Of a stretch of DNA of 64,000 nucleotides, positions 41,515 through 51,302 are shown in pieces. Numbering within the stretch: position 1 is the stretch's first letter; each line of letters opens with the position of its first letter. Both the position numbers and the translations under genes were made by a program. Under the pieces are notes generated by a model that worked only from the letters and a program-made list of their open reading frames with translations, ran no database searches and was not told where the DNA came from. The DNA is from Poriferisodalis sp965203655 (GTDB lineage Bacteria > Actinomycetota > Acidimicrobiia > Acidimicrobiales > Poriferisodalaceae), in the NCBI RefSeq assembly GCF_965203655.1, contig NZ_CBDBDD010000008.1, forward strand, positions 186,001-250,000, read 5' to 3'.

Positions 41515-43521
41515 ATGAGCAAACTTGGCGCACTCGCGGGTGCTGTTTCGGACTACACTGCGGACTACACCTATCTAAAAGGGATGTACGCAATAGGACC
41601 GGAACGATTGCCGTACTACGCCCTTACTATGTCGGTATCAGATGCCAGCCGAAACTTGGTTCTCGCGCGCGACGTTGTATTTGACGTCAAGCGTCCGGTT
41701 AAGCTGGAAGAGCTCTTTCAGCGTGATCTAGACATTGATCGTGCACGAACCGAGATCCAAACTTATCTGAAACGGCCTGAGAGTTTGAAATTCTTCAATT
41801 CTCTCACCGTCGTTCTGTTACCAGTAGAGGCTGGTGATGCGCCGATTCCCATGGATCACTATCCCGCGAGTAGTCTTGGCGCTCCAATCGCTTCGGCTGA
41901 CGAAGGCCTCACCACAAAAAACGTAGGGCCGATTCAGATCAGGGAGATGGAAGGTGGTGCTGTCGGACTAATCCGATGGAATACGCGACAAATTAGGCCA
42001 GTAGTCATTGACGGCCAGCATCGACTCTTTGCATTGCGCGAGCTTCTTGCCGATGCAGCTTTCGTGAAGTATCTTGGACCTGACTCGACGCAGATTCCTA
42101 TTCTTGCTTTAGTGCTCGACTCGCGGGTTGGCTATGAACCACCGCAAGGCGGCCCAACAGGCGTGTTGTCTGCATGTCGAACCATTTTTGTGGACATTAA
42201 CAAGAATGCGAAACGCGTTGAGGGCGCGCGACTTGCACTGCTCAATGATCGGTCGATTGCAGATTGTTCGATGCGATTGCTGCTAACGGATGGCATCGGA
42301 ATTGAGTCGGAGATCTCAGGGGAGCGGCCGGGGCAGGTGCCGCTTGCGCTGGTCGACTGGCACTCTGAGCTCGCGAAGTTTGACCAATCGCTGTATCTAT
42401 CTTCAGTGCCTGTGTTGCGTGATGTTGTCAATAAGGCGCTGGATCTAAAACAGCCCGATCCCTACGCGCTCGATGAGTGGCGCGCTTATTTGAATCGAAT
42501 TGAAGCTCGCCTAGAGCCAGAGCCGGCGGACGGCTGGGAGCGTTCCTCGATGGAGAGCCGACTTCGGCATGCTAGGCGAGATGAACTTCCCTTTGGACTA
42601 ACTCAAGCCGAAACGCGCGCGGCAGCCAATGGATACGTGCGGGGGCCTGGATCATTGGTTGTCGAACCGCTGCTCAAAGCGGAGCCGTACGCTCAACTCG
42701 TGTCTGCCTACCGGGCGGCAGGATTGATCGATGGCCAGTTCGAACTTTGGTTAGGCCATGATGATGTGGGCAAGAGAGTGTTTGAGCGGTATTCGAATTC
42801 CGAGGTTCCAGACGCGGAGCTCATCGCGCGAGAGATTAAGGATAGATACTCGCTCGCCTACCAAGTCGTCTTCCAAAAGGGCATCTTGGCCTCAGTGCAG
42901 CTTCTTGAGTCGGATCGGGAGGAAGCCCTGAAGGCACTTACCGGTGAGTCCCATCCGGGCGAACTCGCGACTAGGTCGACGTTGACGGCGGCTTGGCTTG
43001 CGCGATTCGACATGCGTATTGCAACCTGGTTCAACGAATACGACTTCTGGCGCGGATTTGGCGTACGCCTCGACGGCAATATCGATTTTACGCAAACCGC
43101 ACCGTCTGCTATCGCTGGCTTCATCGGACTAGCTCTTGTGGCGCCATTCGATGATTGGTTGCATTCGTCAAGGCCAGAAGAAGGAGAGTCAGCACAGCAG
43201 TCGTTGTTTTCGCTCGTCGAGGGTCGGCCGATTGGCGAGGGCTTGACGGTGCCCCGTTACGGAGGCGCAATCGAGGATGATGTAGCCTTGGCGGCAGAGT
43301 GGCTCTTTACGCAACTGGGCTATGTGCGCGGAGGCAGTATGGGCGAATCCTACGGACATCTTGTAAGAAGCCTCGCGAGTCCGTGGCTCAGGTCTGTCCG
43401 GCAATATTTCCGCCAAGTGGCCAGAACCGACGGCCTCGACGTGAGTGATGACGAAGCCCGATTGCTGACGGCAGTGCACGGTGGCTGGCGTCTCGCAATG
43501 ATCAGAAACGAGATTCTGTAG
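41515..43521 (+). CDS. DGQHR domain protein, DndB-like
   Basis: 668 residues. The signature VVIDGQHRLFALREL lies at about residues 163-177 and a ParB-like neighbourhood follows (FVDINKNAKRVEGARLALLNDRSI). DndB proteins share DGQHR and act as transcriptional or modification regulators of Dnd loci; other DGQHR proteins occur across defence islands. It is about 300 residues longer than classical DndB, with an unrecognised helical C-terminal half. Base composition is the lowest in the window (31 of 60 G+C in 41581-41640). It pairs with the GIY-YIG gene as a two-gene unit at the island's right end. Confidence 0.78.
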   Translation: MSKLGALAGAVSDYTADYTYLKGMYAIGPERLPYYALTMSVSDASRNLVLARDVVFDVKRPVKLEELFQRDLDIDRARTEIQTYLKRPESLKFFNSLTVVLLPVEAGDAPIPMDHYPASSLGAPIASADEGLTTKNVGPIQIREMEGGAVGLIRWNTRQIRPVVIDGQHRLFALRELLADAAFVKYLGPDSTQIPILALVLDSRVGYEPPQGGPTGVLSACRTIFVDINKNAKRVEGARLALLNDRSIADCSMRLLLTDGIGIESEISGERPGQVPLALVDWHSELAKFDQSLYLSSVPVLRDVVNKALDLKQPDPYALDEWRAYLNRIEARLEPEPADGWERSSMESRLRHARRDELPFGLTQAETRAAANGYVRGPGSLVVEPLLKAEPYAQLVSAYRAAGLIDGQFELWLGHDDVGKRVFERYSNSEVPDAELIAREIKDRYSLAYQVVFQKGILASVQLLESDREEALKALTGESHPGELATRSTLTAAWLARFDMRIATWFNEYDFWRGFGVRLDGNIDFTQTAPSAIAGFIGLALVAPFDDWLHSSRPEEGESAQQSLFSLVEGRPIGEGLTVPRYGGAIEDDVALAAEWLFTQLGYVRGGSMGESYGHLVRSLASPWLRSVRQYFRQVARTDGLDVSDDEARLLTAVHGGWRLAMIRNEIL

Positions 43522-43600
43522 GGGCTCGAAATCCGTCTTTACACAACAGCGCGAGACGAGATGCGCGTGGATCAGTGGAATGGCCGCGGGGCTAACCGTA

Positions 43601-43648
43601 GCGGCACTTCCCCGCAACGCCCTCGGCAAGGTCCAGGCCAGATGCTGA
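43601..43648 (+). pseudogene. Vestige of an acyl-CoA synthetase 3' end at the island's right edge
   Basis: In one frame this reads AALPRNALGKVQARC followed by TGA. It is the C-terminal A10 motif of an AMP-dependent ligase, with no start codon or upstream ligase sequence; the DGQHR gene ends 80 bases earlier. Its first part is the right copy of the 23-base repeat. It is best seen as the displaced or imported end of the ligase gene at 23419-25092. Confidence 0.7.
43610..43632 (+). repeat. Right direct repeat bounding the island (attR-like)
   Basis: Identical over 23 bases to 25033-25055, in the same orientation and the same reading frame. The rest of 43522-43740 holds no gene. Confidence 0.8.
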
Positions 43649-43740
43649 GCCGGTAGGCGTAGCGCTGAACTGGGCTGCCCACGAGCCCCAGCGCGTGCGA
43701 GCGGGAAACATGAACGGGGAGCACGAAGTGCATCAGCGCA

Positions 43741-45272
<1,532 letters not shown>

Positions 45273-45276
<4 letters not shown>

Positions 45277-47594
45277 GGGAGGGCGCCGCTCCCGGTGAGG
45301 CCGGTGCGGCCATCGAACTCGAGATGCCGTCGGCCTCCGCTGGCGGTACCGGCCAGTCGCCGCCGCGTGCCGATGGTCCTGCCAAGGTCGCCGGTCTGGC
45401 CGGCTACCCGGCGGACCGCATTCCCGCCGATGCGCTGTGGGCTTTCGCAGTGTTCACCGACCAGCCCCATGCCCGGCTGCGACACCTCGACCTCGCCCCC
45501 GCCGAACAGTCACCCGGCGTCGTTGCGGTGCTCGGCTCTGCCGACGTGCCCTGCAACGAGTACGGGCTTACCAAGTTCGACCAGCCCGTATTCGTCGGGC
45601 TCGACCACACGGGCCGAAGTCCAGTGCCCTGCGATGTCTCTCGCTGGGAGGCCGACCACCTGGCGCTGATTGTCGCCGAGAGCCTGCCGCAGGCGCGTGC
45701 CGCCGCGGCCGCCATCGAGGTCGAGTGGGAGCCGCTGCCGGTCGTGGCCGATCTGGATGCGGCGCTGGCTCCCGATGCGACGCTCGTGCACCCCTACGAG
45801 GGCATCGGCTCCAACCTGTACGAGTCGATGCGCACCCGCAAGGGCGACCTCGATGCCGGCTGGGCCGCTGCCGCCGTGACCGTCGAGGCCACCTACGAGG
45901 TGCCCTACCAGGAGCACGCCTACCTGCAGCCCGAGGCGGGCACGTCATGGGTGGACGCCGAGGGCATCGTCAACGTCGAGATCGCCGGTCAGTGGGTGCA
46001 TGAGGACCGCGAGCAGATCGCCCACGCGCTCGGTCTGCCCGAGGAGCGCATCCGGGTGCGCTACCCGGCCATCGGCGGCGCATTCGGCGGGCGCGAGGAC
46101 ACGTCGATGCAGATCATCCTGGCGCTGGCCGCCCGCCGGCTGGCCGAGCGGGGCATCGACCGGCCCGTGGCCATGCAGTGGTCGCGTGAAGAGTCGATCG
46201 TGGGCCACCACAAGCGGCACCGCGGACGCATCTGGGCCCGCTGGGGCGCCGACCGCGACGGCAGGATCACCGCAGCGCAGGCCGAAGCCTGGCTGGATGC
46301 GGGCGCCTACAACTACACCTCCAACAAGGTGATGGGGAACCTGCATCTCGGCCTGGGCGGGCCCTACGAACTGCCCAACGCCGCCATCGACACCCACGTC
46401 GTGTACACCAACGCCACGCCCGGGGGAGCGTTCCGGGGCTTCGGCGCCCCGCAGGCGGCCTTTGCTGTCGAATGCCAGGTGAACAGGCTGGCCGAGGCGC
46501 TGGGCATGGATCCCATCGACATCCGCCGCATCAACACCCTGCGCGAGGGTTCCCCGAGCATCGCCCACACGCCGATGCCGGCCGGCGTGACTATGCCTGA
46601 GGTGATCGAGGCGTGCGCCCGGGCCGCAGCGCAGCCAGCCGATCCGGAAAACGCAGCACTGTTCAGCCCGTTCGTTTCGCTGCCCGCGTGGACGCCTGCG
46701 TTGCGTCGCGGCCGTGGTTTCGCCTGCGCATTCAAGAACGTCGGTTTCTCGTTCGGCTTTCCCGAGCGCTGCGAGGCCACGATCGTGCTGCATGGCGAGC
46801 CCGACGACGGCGTGCCGGCATCGGTCGAGCTAGCCCACGCCGGTGCCGATGTCGGGCAGGGCGCGCACACCGCATTCCTGCAGATGGCCGCCGAGGCAAC
46901 CGGCGTCGACCCGTCCCGGGTCGTGGGTCGCTTCAGCGACACCGGCACATCGGGCGATTCGGGATCGGCGTCGGCCTCGCGCCTGACGTGGATGGCGGGC
47001 AACTCGATCTTGGGTGCCGCCGAGGAAGCCGAGAAGGCATGGCGCGAGGGCGCTCGGCCGGCCATCGGGCACTTCCGCTTCACACCCCCGCCCACCACCG
47101 AGCTCGACCCCGAAACCGGCGAAGGCACCCCAAACTTCACCTACGGCTACGTCGCGCAGCATGTGGAACTGACCGTCGACATCGACACCGGCCACATCCG
47201 CATCGACCGGGTGATCAGCGCCAACGACGTTGGGCGGGCCATCAACCCCCGCTTTGTGGTCGGCCAGATCGAGGGCGCGGTGGCCCAAGCCCACGGCCAC
47301 GTGCTCAGCGAGCACCTGCGCAGCCGGGACGGTCGGTTGCTGAACCCCCGGTTCAGCACCTACCTGATCCCGGGCATAGGCGACATTCCCGTGACCACAG
47401 AAAGCGTCGTGCTGGAGCTGGCCGACCCGCTGGGTCCCTTCGGTGCCCGCGGCATGGCCGAGATGGGCGTCATCCCCTATGCACCGGCAGTGGCCGCAGC
47501 GCTGGCTGACGCAACCGGCGTCTGGATGGACGACTTCCCGCTCACTCCCGAGCGGGTGTGGGCGGCGCTCCAGGCTGCCGGCGTCAACGGCTGA
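45273..47594 (+). CDS. Molybdenum hydroxylase large subunit (xanthine dehydrogenase family, molybdopterin-binding)
   Basis: 773 residues from GTG 45273, coupled to the preceding gene. It carries the Mo-pterin active site that hydroxylates its substrate with water; electrons pass to the fused FeS/FAD partner. Motifs: AIGGAFGGREDTSMQ, NATPGGAFRGFGAPQA (Arg at the active site), VELAHAGADVGQGAHT, TSGDSGSASASRLTW and FGARGMAEMGV with the catalytic Glu. The absence of the CO-dehydrogenase AYXCSFR loop argues against carbon monoxide as substrate. 78 bases then separate it from pafB. Confidence 0.92.
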
Positions 47595-47672
47595 CACGCG
47601 GGCTCTGAACGATCTGCCATCGGCCCCGAAACTCAGCGGGGCGCCCGATCGCGCAGTCCTACACTCCCGAGC

Positions 47673-48668
47673 GTGGCAGCGGCACCACGCCCGGACGCAA
47701 CCGAGCGCGTGATGGAACTGATGATGTACCTGCTCGCTCGCGACGTGCCCAAGACCCGCGAGGAAATCTGGCGCGACACCGGCCTGTACGCCCTCGAAGG
47801 AACCACTGACCGGCGAGCGCTGGAGAGCGCCCGGACCTCCTTCGAGCGGGACAAGGCGCTGATCCGCAACCTCGGCGTGCGGATCACCGAGGCAATCACC
47901 CACGACGGCGCCACCTCCTACACGATCCGGCGCCAGGACTACTTCCTGCCTGACCTGCAGCTCACACTCGACGAGCAGCATGCGCTTCGTTTCGCCGCGG
48001 CGCGGGTGGACATCGGCGAGACGTGGGATCTCGAGGCCGTCGCCAAGCTGGCGAGCGCCGACGTGCCGGCACAAGCGCCCGAGCCACGCCCTGCCGACGC
48101 AGAAGTGGCGCTCGAGACCGCCGCCGCAAGCCAGAGCGCGACCAGCACCCTGCTGCCGGCACTGGCAGCAGCCGCCGCCGAGCGGGCGACCGTCCGGTTC
48201 GCCTACGGCGGGCGCACGCGAGACACCCAGCCGCTCGGCCTGCTCTGCCGCGCCGGCTTCTGGTATTTCGCCGCCGTCGAGGACGGCACACCCAAGACGT
48301 TCCGGGTCGACCGCATCGAGGGCGACGCACGGGTCGGGGAGCGGGGCGCCTTCGAGCGGTCCGAGATCGACGTCGCCGGCTTGCTGCCGGCGGAGCCGAT
48401 GGAGATCAACTTCGGCGATGATCTCCTGGCCCGGGTGCGAATCGACGCCACCATGGCCCAGCAGCCCACGGCAGAACGAGGACGGGTCGTCGCCCGGCAC
48501 GATGACGGCTCGGTTACCGTCGAAGCGAGGGTCCGCAACCGGGCAGCGTTTCGCACCTGGCTGCTGGACATGGGCTGCCATGCGGTCATGGAGTCGCCGC
48601 CAGAGCTGGTGGCCGACATCACCAGATGGCTGCACGCCCTGGCCGCCGATTCTGAGGCAGCGTCATGA
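47673..48668 (+). CDS. pafB: WYL-domain transcriptional regulator PafB
   Basis: 331 residues from GTG 47673. N-terminal helix-turn-helix region (MELMMYLLARDVPKTREEI), ESARTSFERDKALIRNLGV typical of PafB, then a WYL domain around 180-240 (TVRFAYGGRTRDTQPLGLL with KTFRVDRI) and the WCX C-terminal extension. PafB and PafC form the activator of the RecA-independent DNA-damage response in mycobacteria. Immediately followed by pafC with a 4-base overlap (ATGA). In many actinobacteria tatA and tatC follow; they do not here. Confidence 0.88.
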   Translation: MAAAPRPDATERVMELMMYLLARDVPKTREEIWRDTGLYALEGTTDRRALESARTSFERDKALIRNLGVRITEAITHDGATSYTIRRQDYFLPDLQLTLDEQHALRFAAARVDIGETWDLEAVAKLASADVPAQAPEPRPADAEVALETAAASQSATSTLLPALAAAAAERATVRFAYGGRTRDTQPLGLLCRAGFWYFAAVEDGTPKTFRVDRIEGDARVGERGAFERSEIDVAGLLPAEPMEINFGDDLLARVRIDATMAQQPTAERGRVVARHDDGSVTVEARVRNRAAFRTWLLDMGCHAVMESPPELVADITRWLHALAADSEAAS

Positions 48669-49627
48669 GGACCGGCGCCTCAGCGAAGATCGAGCGTCTG
48701 CTGGCCATCATCCCGTGGGTGGTCGAGCGGGGCGGCGCCACCGTGGGCGACATCGCGGAGCGATTCGAGATGCGGCCGGGCGCGGTCTACGACCTGCTGC
48801 TCGCAGCGATGTGCTACGAGATCGTGGGTGCCAGCGCCTACGAGAACCTCGGCATCGTCGTCTTCGGCGACGAGCACGATGCCGGCGAGGCGTGGGTGCA
48901 TGTTGAGCCTGGAGCGATGCTTGACCGGCCCCTCAACCTGTCGGTGCCGCAGGCATTTGGCATCTTGGTGGCCGGGCAGTCCGCGCTGGCTCTGCGCGGC
49001 GCCGACCGCTCGGGTGCGCTGGCGACCGCGCTCGACAAGCTGCGCGCGGCCTACGGCGAGCGAGTGCGGGTCTCGGTGGACTTGCCCGTGCCGCGCAGCC
49101 TGCCGACGCTGCGCGAAGCCCTGCGCGTCGGCACCACTGTGAGCATCCACTACTACACGCCGAACAGCGACGAGACCTCCGAGCGCCGGGTGGACCCGCT
49201 GGAGATCTCGCTGGCCGACGGCCACTGGTACCTGCGGGGCTGGTGCCACCTGCGTCAGGATCTGCGCTCCTTCCGGGTTGACCGCATCGAGGCGTGCGAC
49301 GACACGGGCGAGTCGCACGGCCGCGACCCCGGCGCAAGCGACGCGACGGCAATTGCACCGGCCGAGGCCGATGAGACCACCGATGTGGTGCTGTCGATTC
49401 CCCGCGACGACCTGTGGCGGGTGGAGGCGTACCCGTCCCGTGAGGTACGCGACGACGGCGACCGGTGCATCGTGACCTACGCGATCCGCAGCCCGTACGT
49501 GCTCAGCCAGATGCTGCTGCGTCTCGGCGCCGACACGCACGTCGTCAACGCAGCGGAGCTGCCTCCCGAGCTGGCGAACGCCGGCAGCACCGTCGCCGCG
49601 TCGATCTTGGAGCTCTACGAAACCTGA
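48665..49627 (+). CDS. pafC: WYL-domain transcriptional regulator PafC
   Basis: 320 residues. KIERLLAIIPWVVERGGATVGDIAERF is the helix-turn-helix start typical of PafC, followed by a WYL core (about 150-220: TVSIHYYTPNSDETSERRVDPLEI, WYLRGWCHLRQDLRSFRVDRI) and a WCX tail. It partners PafB to read single-stranded DNA signals and induce repair genes. It overlaps pafB by 4 bases. The next gene is convergent and starts its 3' end 10 bases away. Confidence 0.88.
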   Translation: MRTGASAKIERLLAIIPWVVERGGATVGDIAERFEMRPGAVYDLLLAAMCYEIVGASAYENLGIVVFGDEHDAGEAWVHVEPGAMLDRPLNLSVPQAFGILVAGQSALALRGADRSGALATALDKLRAAYGERVRVSVDLPVPRSLPTLREALRVGTTVSIHYYTPNSDETSERRVDPLEISLADGHWYLRGWCHLRQDLRSFRVDRIEACDDTGESHGRDPGASDATAIAPAEADETTDVVLSIPRDDLWRVEAYPSREVRDDGDRCIVTYAIRSPYVLSQMLLRLGADTHVVNAAELPPELANAGSTVAASILELYET

Positions 49628-49637
49628 CGCCAGCGGA

Positions 49638-50444
49638 TCAGTCGATGAGGTCGACCACGAGGCCGTAGTGATCTGATGCCACCACGCCGCTGACGGGTGC
49701 GGTGCCGACGAGCTGGATCGACTTGATGTTGCCGTGAGGCACACGGCGTGGCGTCGACACGAACAGGTAGTCGATGCGGCGGTTCGGCCACATGGCCTGT
49801 GACAGGTACGGGTTCTGGCCGCACCACGTGTGGCCCGGCCCGTCGCCGGCCTGTGCCCAGGCATCGCTCCAGACCAACCCGGGCACCGGTGGGGGACGCT
49901 CGCCGGTCAGCAGGCGGATCTCCTCGGAGCCGGGGACGGCGTTGAAGTCGCCGGCCAGGACGATCGGGAAGCCCTCGGGATCGTGATGAGGCGCTGCCAG
50001 TTCGCACAGCGTGTCCACCTGTGCCTGGCGGATCTCGCTGAGGTGGAAGCGGTGCTCGAGGTGGGTGCAGATGACGGTCATCTCGCCGTCGCCGCGGGCG
50101 ACTCGGGCCACGACCGCCGTCCGGTGCCCCGACTGCTGGCCCTCGGGCGACGAGGGGTCCCCTACAGCCAGCGAGTGCGAGCTGGATTCGATGATCGGCG
50201 TGCGGCTCAGGATGGCGTTGCTGAACGACAGTCCCCGCCGTCCGAAGCGCGGGTGGTGTGCGACGCTCATGCCCAGCGCGTCGCCGAGCAGGTCGGCCTG
50301 GTTCGGGCCGTCACGCTCCGCCCAGATCTCCTGGCAGCACACGATGTCGGCGCCGAGCTCGGCGAGCGTGGCGGCGATGGCCTCGTGGCGGGCCTGCCAG
50401 TTGTCGCCGAAGCGCCACCACAGGTTCCAGGTCACGATCCGCAC
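49638..50444 (-). CDS. Endonuclease/exonuclease/phosphatase family protein
   Basis: 268 residues. RIVTWNLWWRFGDNWQ (Asn and first metal site), ADIVCCQEIWA (metal Glu), VICTHLEHR, PIVLAGDFNAVPGSEEI (catalytic D-x-N), WPNRRIDYLFVS and SGVVASDHYGLVVDL (catalytic Asp-His) are all present. Family members cleave phosphodiesters in DNA, lipids or nucleotides. No signal peptide, so it is cytoplasmic. It may be a DNA-repair exonuclease or a phosphodiesterase; the sequence does not decide. Divergent from the AlaX-like gene with 77 bases between starts. Confidence 0.88.
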   Translation of the reverse strand: MRIVTWNLWWRFGDNWQARHEAIAATLAELGADIVCCQEIWAERDGPNQADLLGDALGMSVAHHPRFGRRGLSFSNAILSRTPIIESSSHSLAVGDPSSPEGQQSGHRTAVVARVARGDGEMTVICTHLEHRFHLSEIRQAQVDTLCELAAPHHDPEGFPIVLAGDFNAVPGSEEIRLLTGERPPPVPGLVWSDAWAQAGDGPGHTWCGQNPYLSQAMWPNRRIDYLFVSTPRRVPHGNIKSIQLVGTAPVSGVVASDHYGLVVDLID

Positions 50445-50521
50445 GGCGTCACCGTAACGGCCGCCATCCCCGCCGAGCCGACTGACCGATGCGCGGGCCG
50501 GGCGACGTATCGTCTGCGGCG

Positions 50522-51253
50522 ATGAGCGCCGACGAGAACTCCGACCAGATCTACCTGCGCGATGCGTACCAGCAGACTGTCGAGGCGACGGTGGTTGCCG
50601 TGCGTGACGATGCGGTTGCGCTCGACCAGACGGTCTTCTATGCCACTGGTGGCGGGCAGCCCCATGACACCGGCACGCTCGCCGACCAGGGCGGCAGCAT
50701 CTGGCAGGTGCACAACGTCCGCAAGGAAGGCGATCTCATCTGGCACTGGGTGGACGGCCAGCCTCCGCCGGAGGGAACTGAGGTCACCGGCACGGTCGAC
50801 TGGGATCGCCGCCTGCAGCTCATGCGCACCCACACGGCGCTGCACATCCTGTGCGGGGTCATCTGGAACGAGTGGGGCGTGCTGGTGACCGGCGGGAACA
50901 TGGAGCCACTGGCCGCCCGCATGGACTTCGAGTTCAGCCCGCTGCCCGAGGGCTTCGCGGCTCGGGTCACCGAGCTGGTGAACTCCGAGATCGCCGCGGA
51001 TCGGCCTATCGAGGTGAGCTTCCTGGAACGCTCGGTGGCGCTCGCCGATCCCGAGCTGATCCGCACCAAGGTCAACCTGATCCCCGAGTGGGTGACTGAC
51101 ATCCGGGTGGTGGACATCGTGGGGCTCGACCGCCAGGCCGACGGGGGCACCCATGTGGCGTCGACCGGCGCCGTGGGCCGCTTCGAGATCACCAAGACCG
51201 AGTCGAAGGGCAAGGGCAACAAGCGCGTCCGCATGGTGCTCCACGACGCCTGA
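50522..51253 (+). CDS. Alanyl-tRNA editing protein (AlaX-like)
   Basis: 243 residues from ATG 50522. A free-standing homologue of the AlaRS editing domain that deacylates Ser- or Gly-tRNA-Ala. ALDQTVFYATGGGQPHDTG is the N-terminal glycine-rich part, LQLMRTHTALHILCGV carries the zinc-binding H-x(3)-H, and DRQADGGTHVASTGAVGRF holds the third zinc ligand, here as DGGTHV where AlaRS has CGGTH. The loss of the Cys is common in AlaX type II. KSKGKGNKRVRMVL ends the domain. Stands alone. Confidence 0.9.
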   Translation: MSADENSDQIYLRDAYQQTVEATVVAVRDDAVALDQTVFYATGGGQPHDTGTLADQGGSIWQVHNVRKEGDLIWHWVDGQPPPEGTEVTGTVDWDRRLQLMRTHTALHILCGVIWNEWGVLVTGGNMEPLAARMDFEFSPLPEGFAARVTELVNSEIAADRPIEVSFLERSVALADPELIRTKVNLIPEWVTDIRVVDIVGLDRQADGGTHVASTGAVGRFEITKTESKGKGNKRVRMVLHDA

Positions 51254-51302
51254 CAGCGGCCCGCTCTTGGCGGGCGCGCGTCTGTTCGGTATCTTGGAAC
51301 AA

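Larger units (their letters stand above)
25056..43609 (+). mobile_element. 18.6-kb defence island with phosphorothioation-type genes
   Basis: The segment lies between 23-base direct repeats. All its genes read rightwards and its GC is lower than the flanks: by hand count 58% in 30001-30060 and 52% in 41581-41640, against 73% in 23461-23520 and 72% in 44881-44940. It contains a PIN/zinc-ribbon gene, a ten-gene overlapping operon (HTH, SspABCD-like, five effector-type genes) and a two-gene unit (GIY-YIG, DGQHR). No integrase, transposase or relaxase is recognisable, so any mobility must be in trans or lost. The exact ends are inferred from the repeats. Confidence 0.75.

Noticed and set aside
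46830..48635. 601-codon reverse frame across the hydroxylase large subunit and pafB
   Set aside because: Same reason: shadow of two recognisable forward genes.
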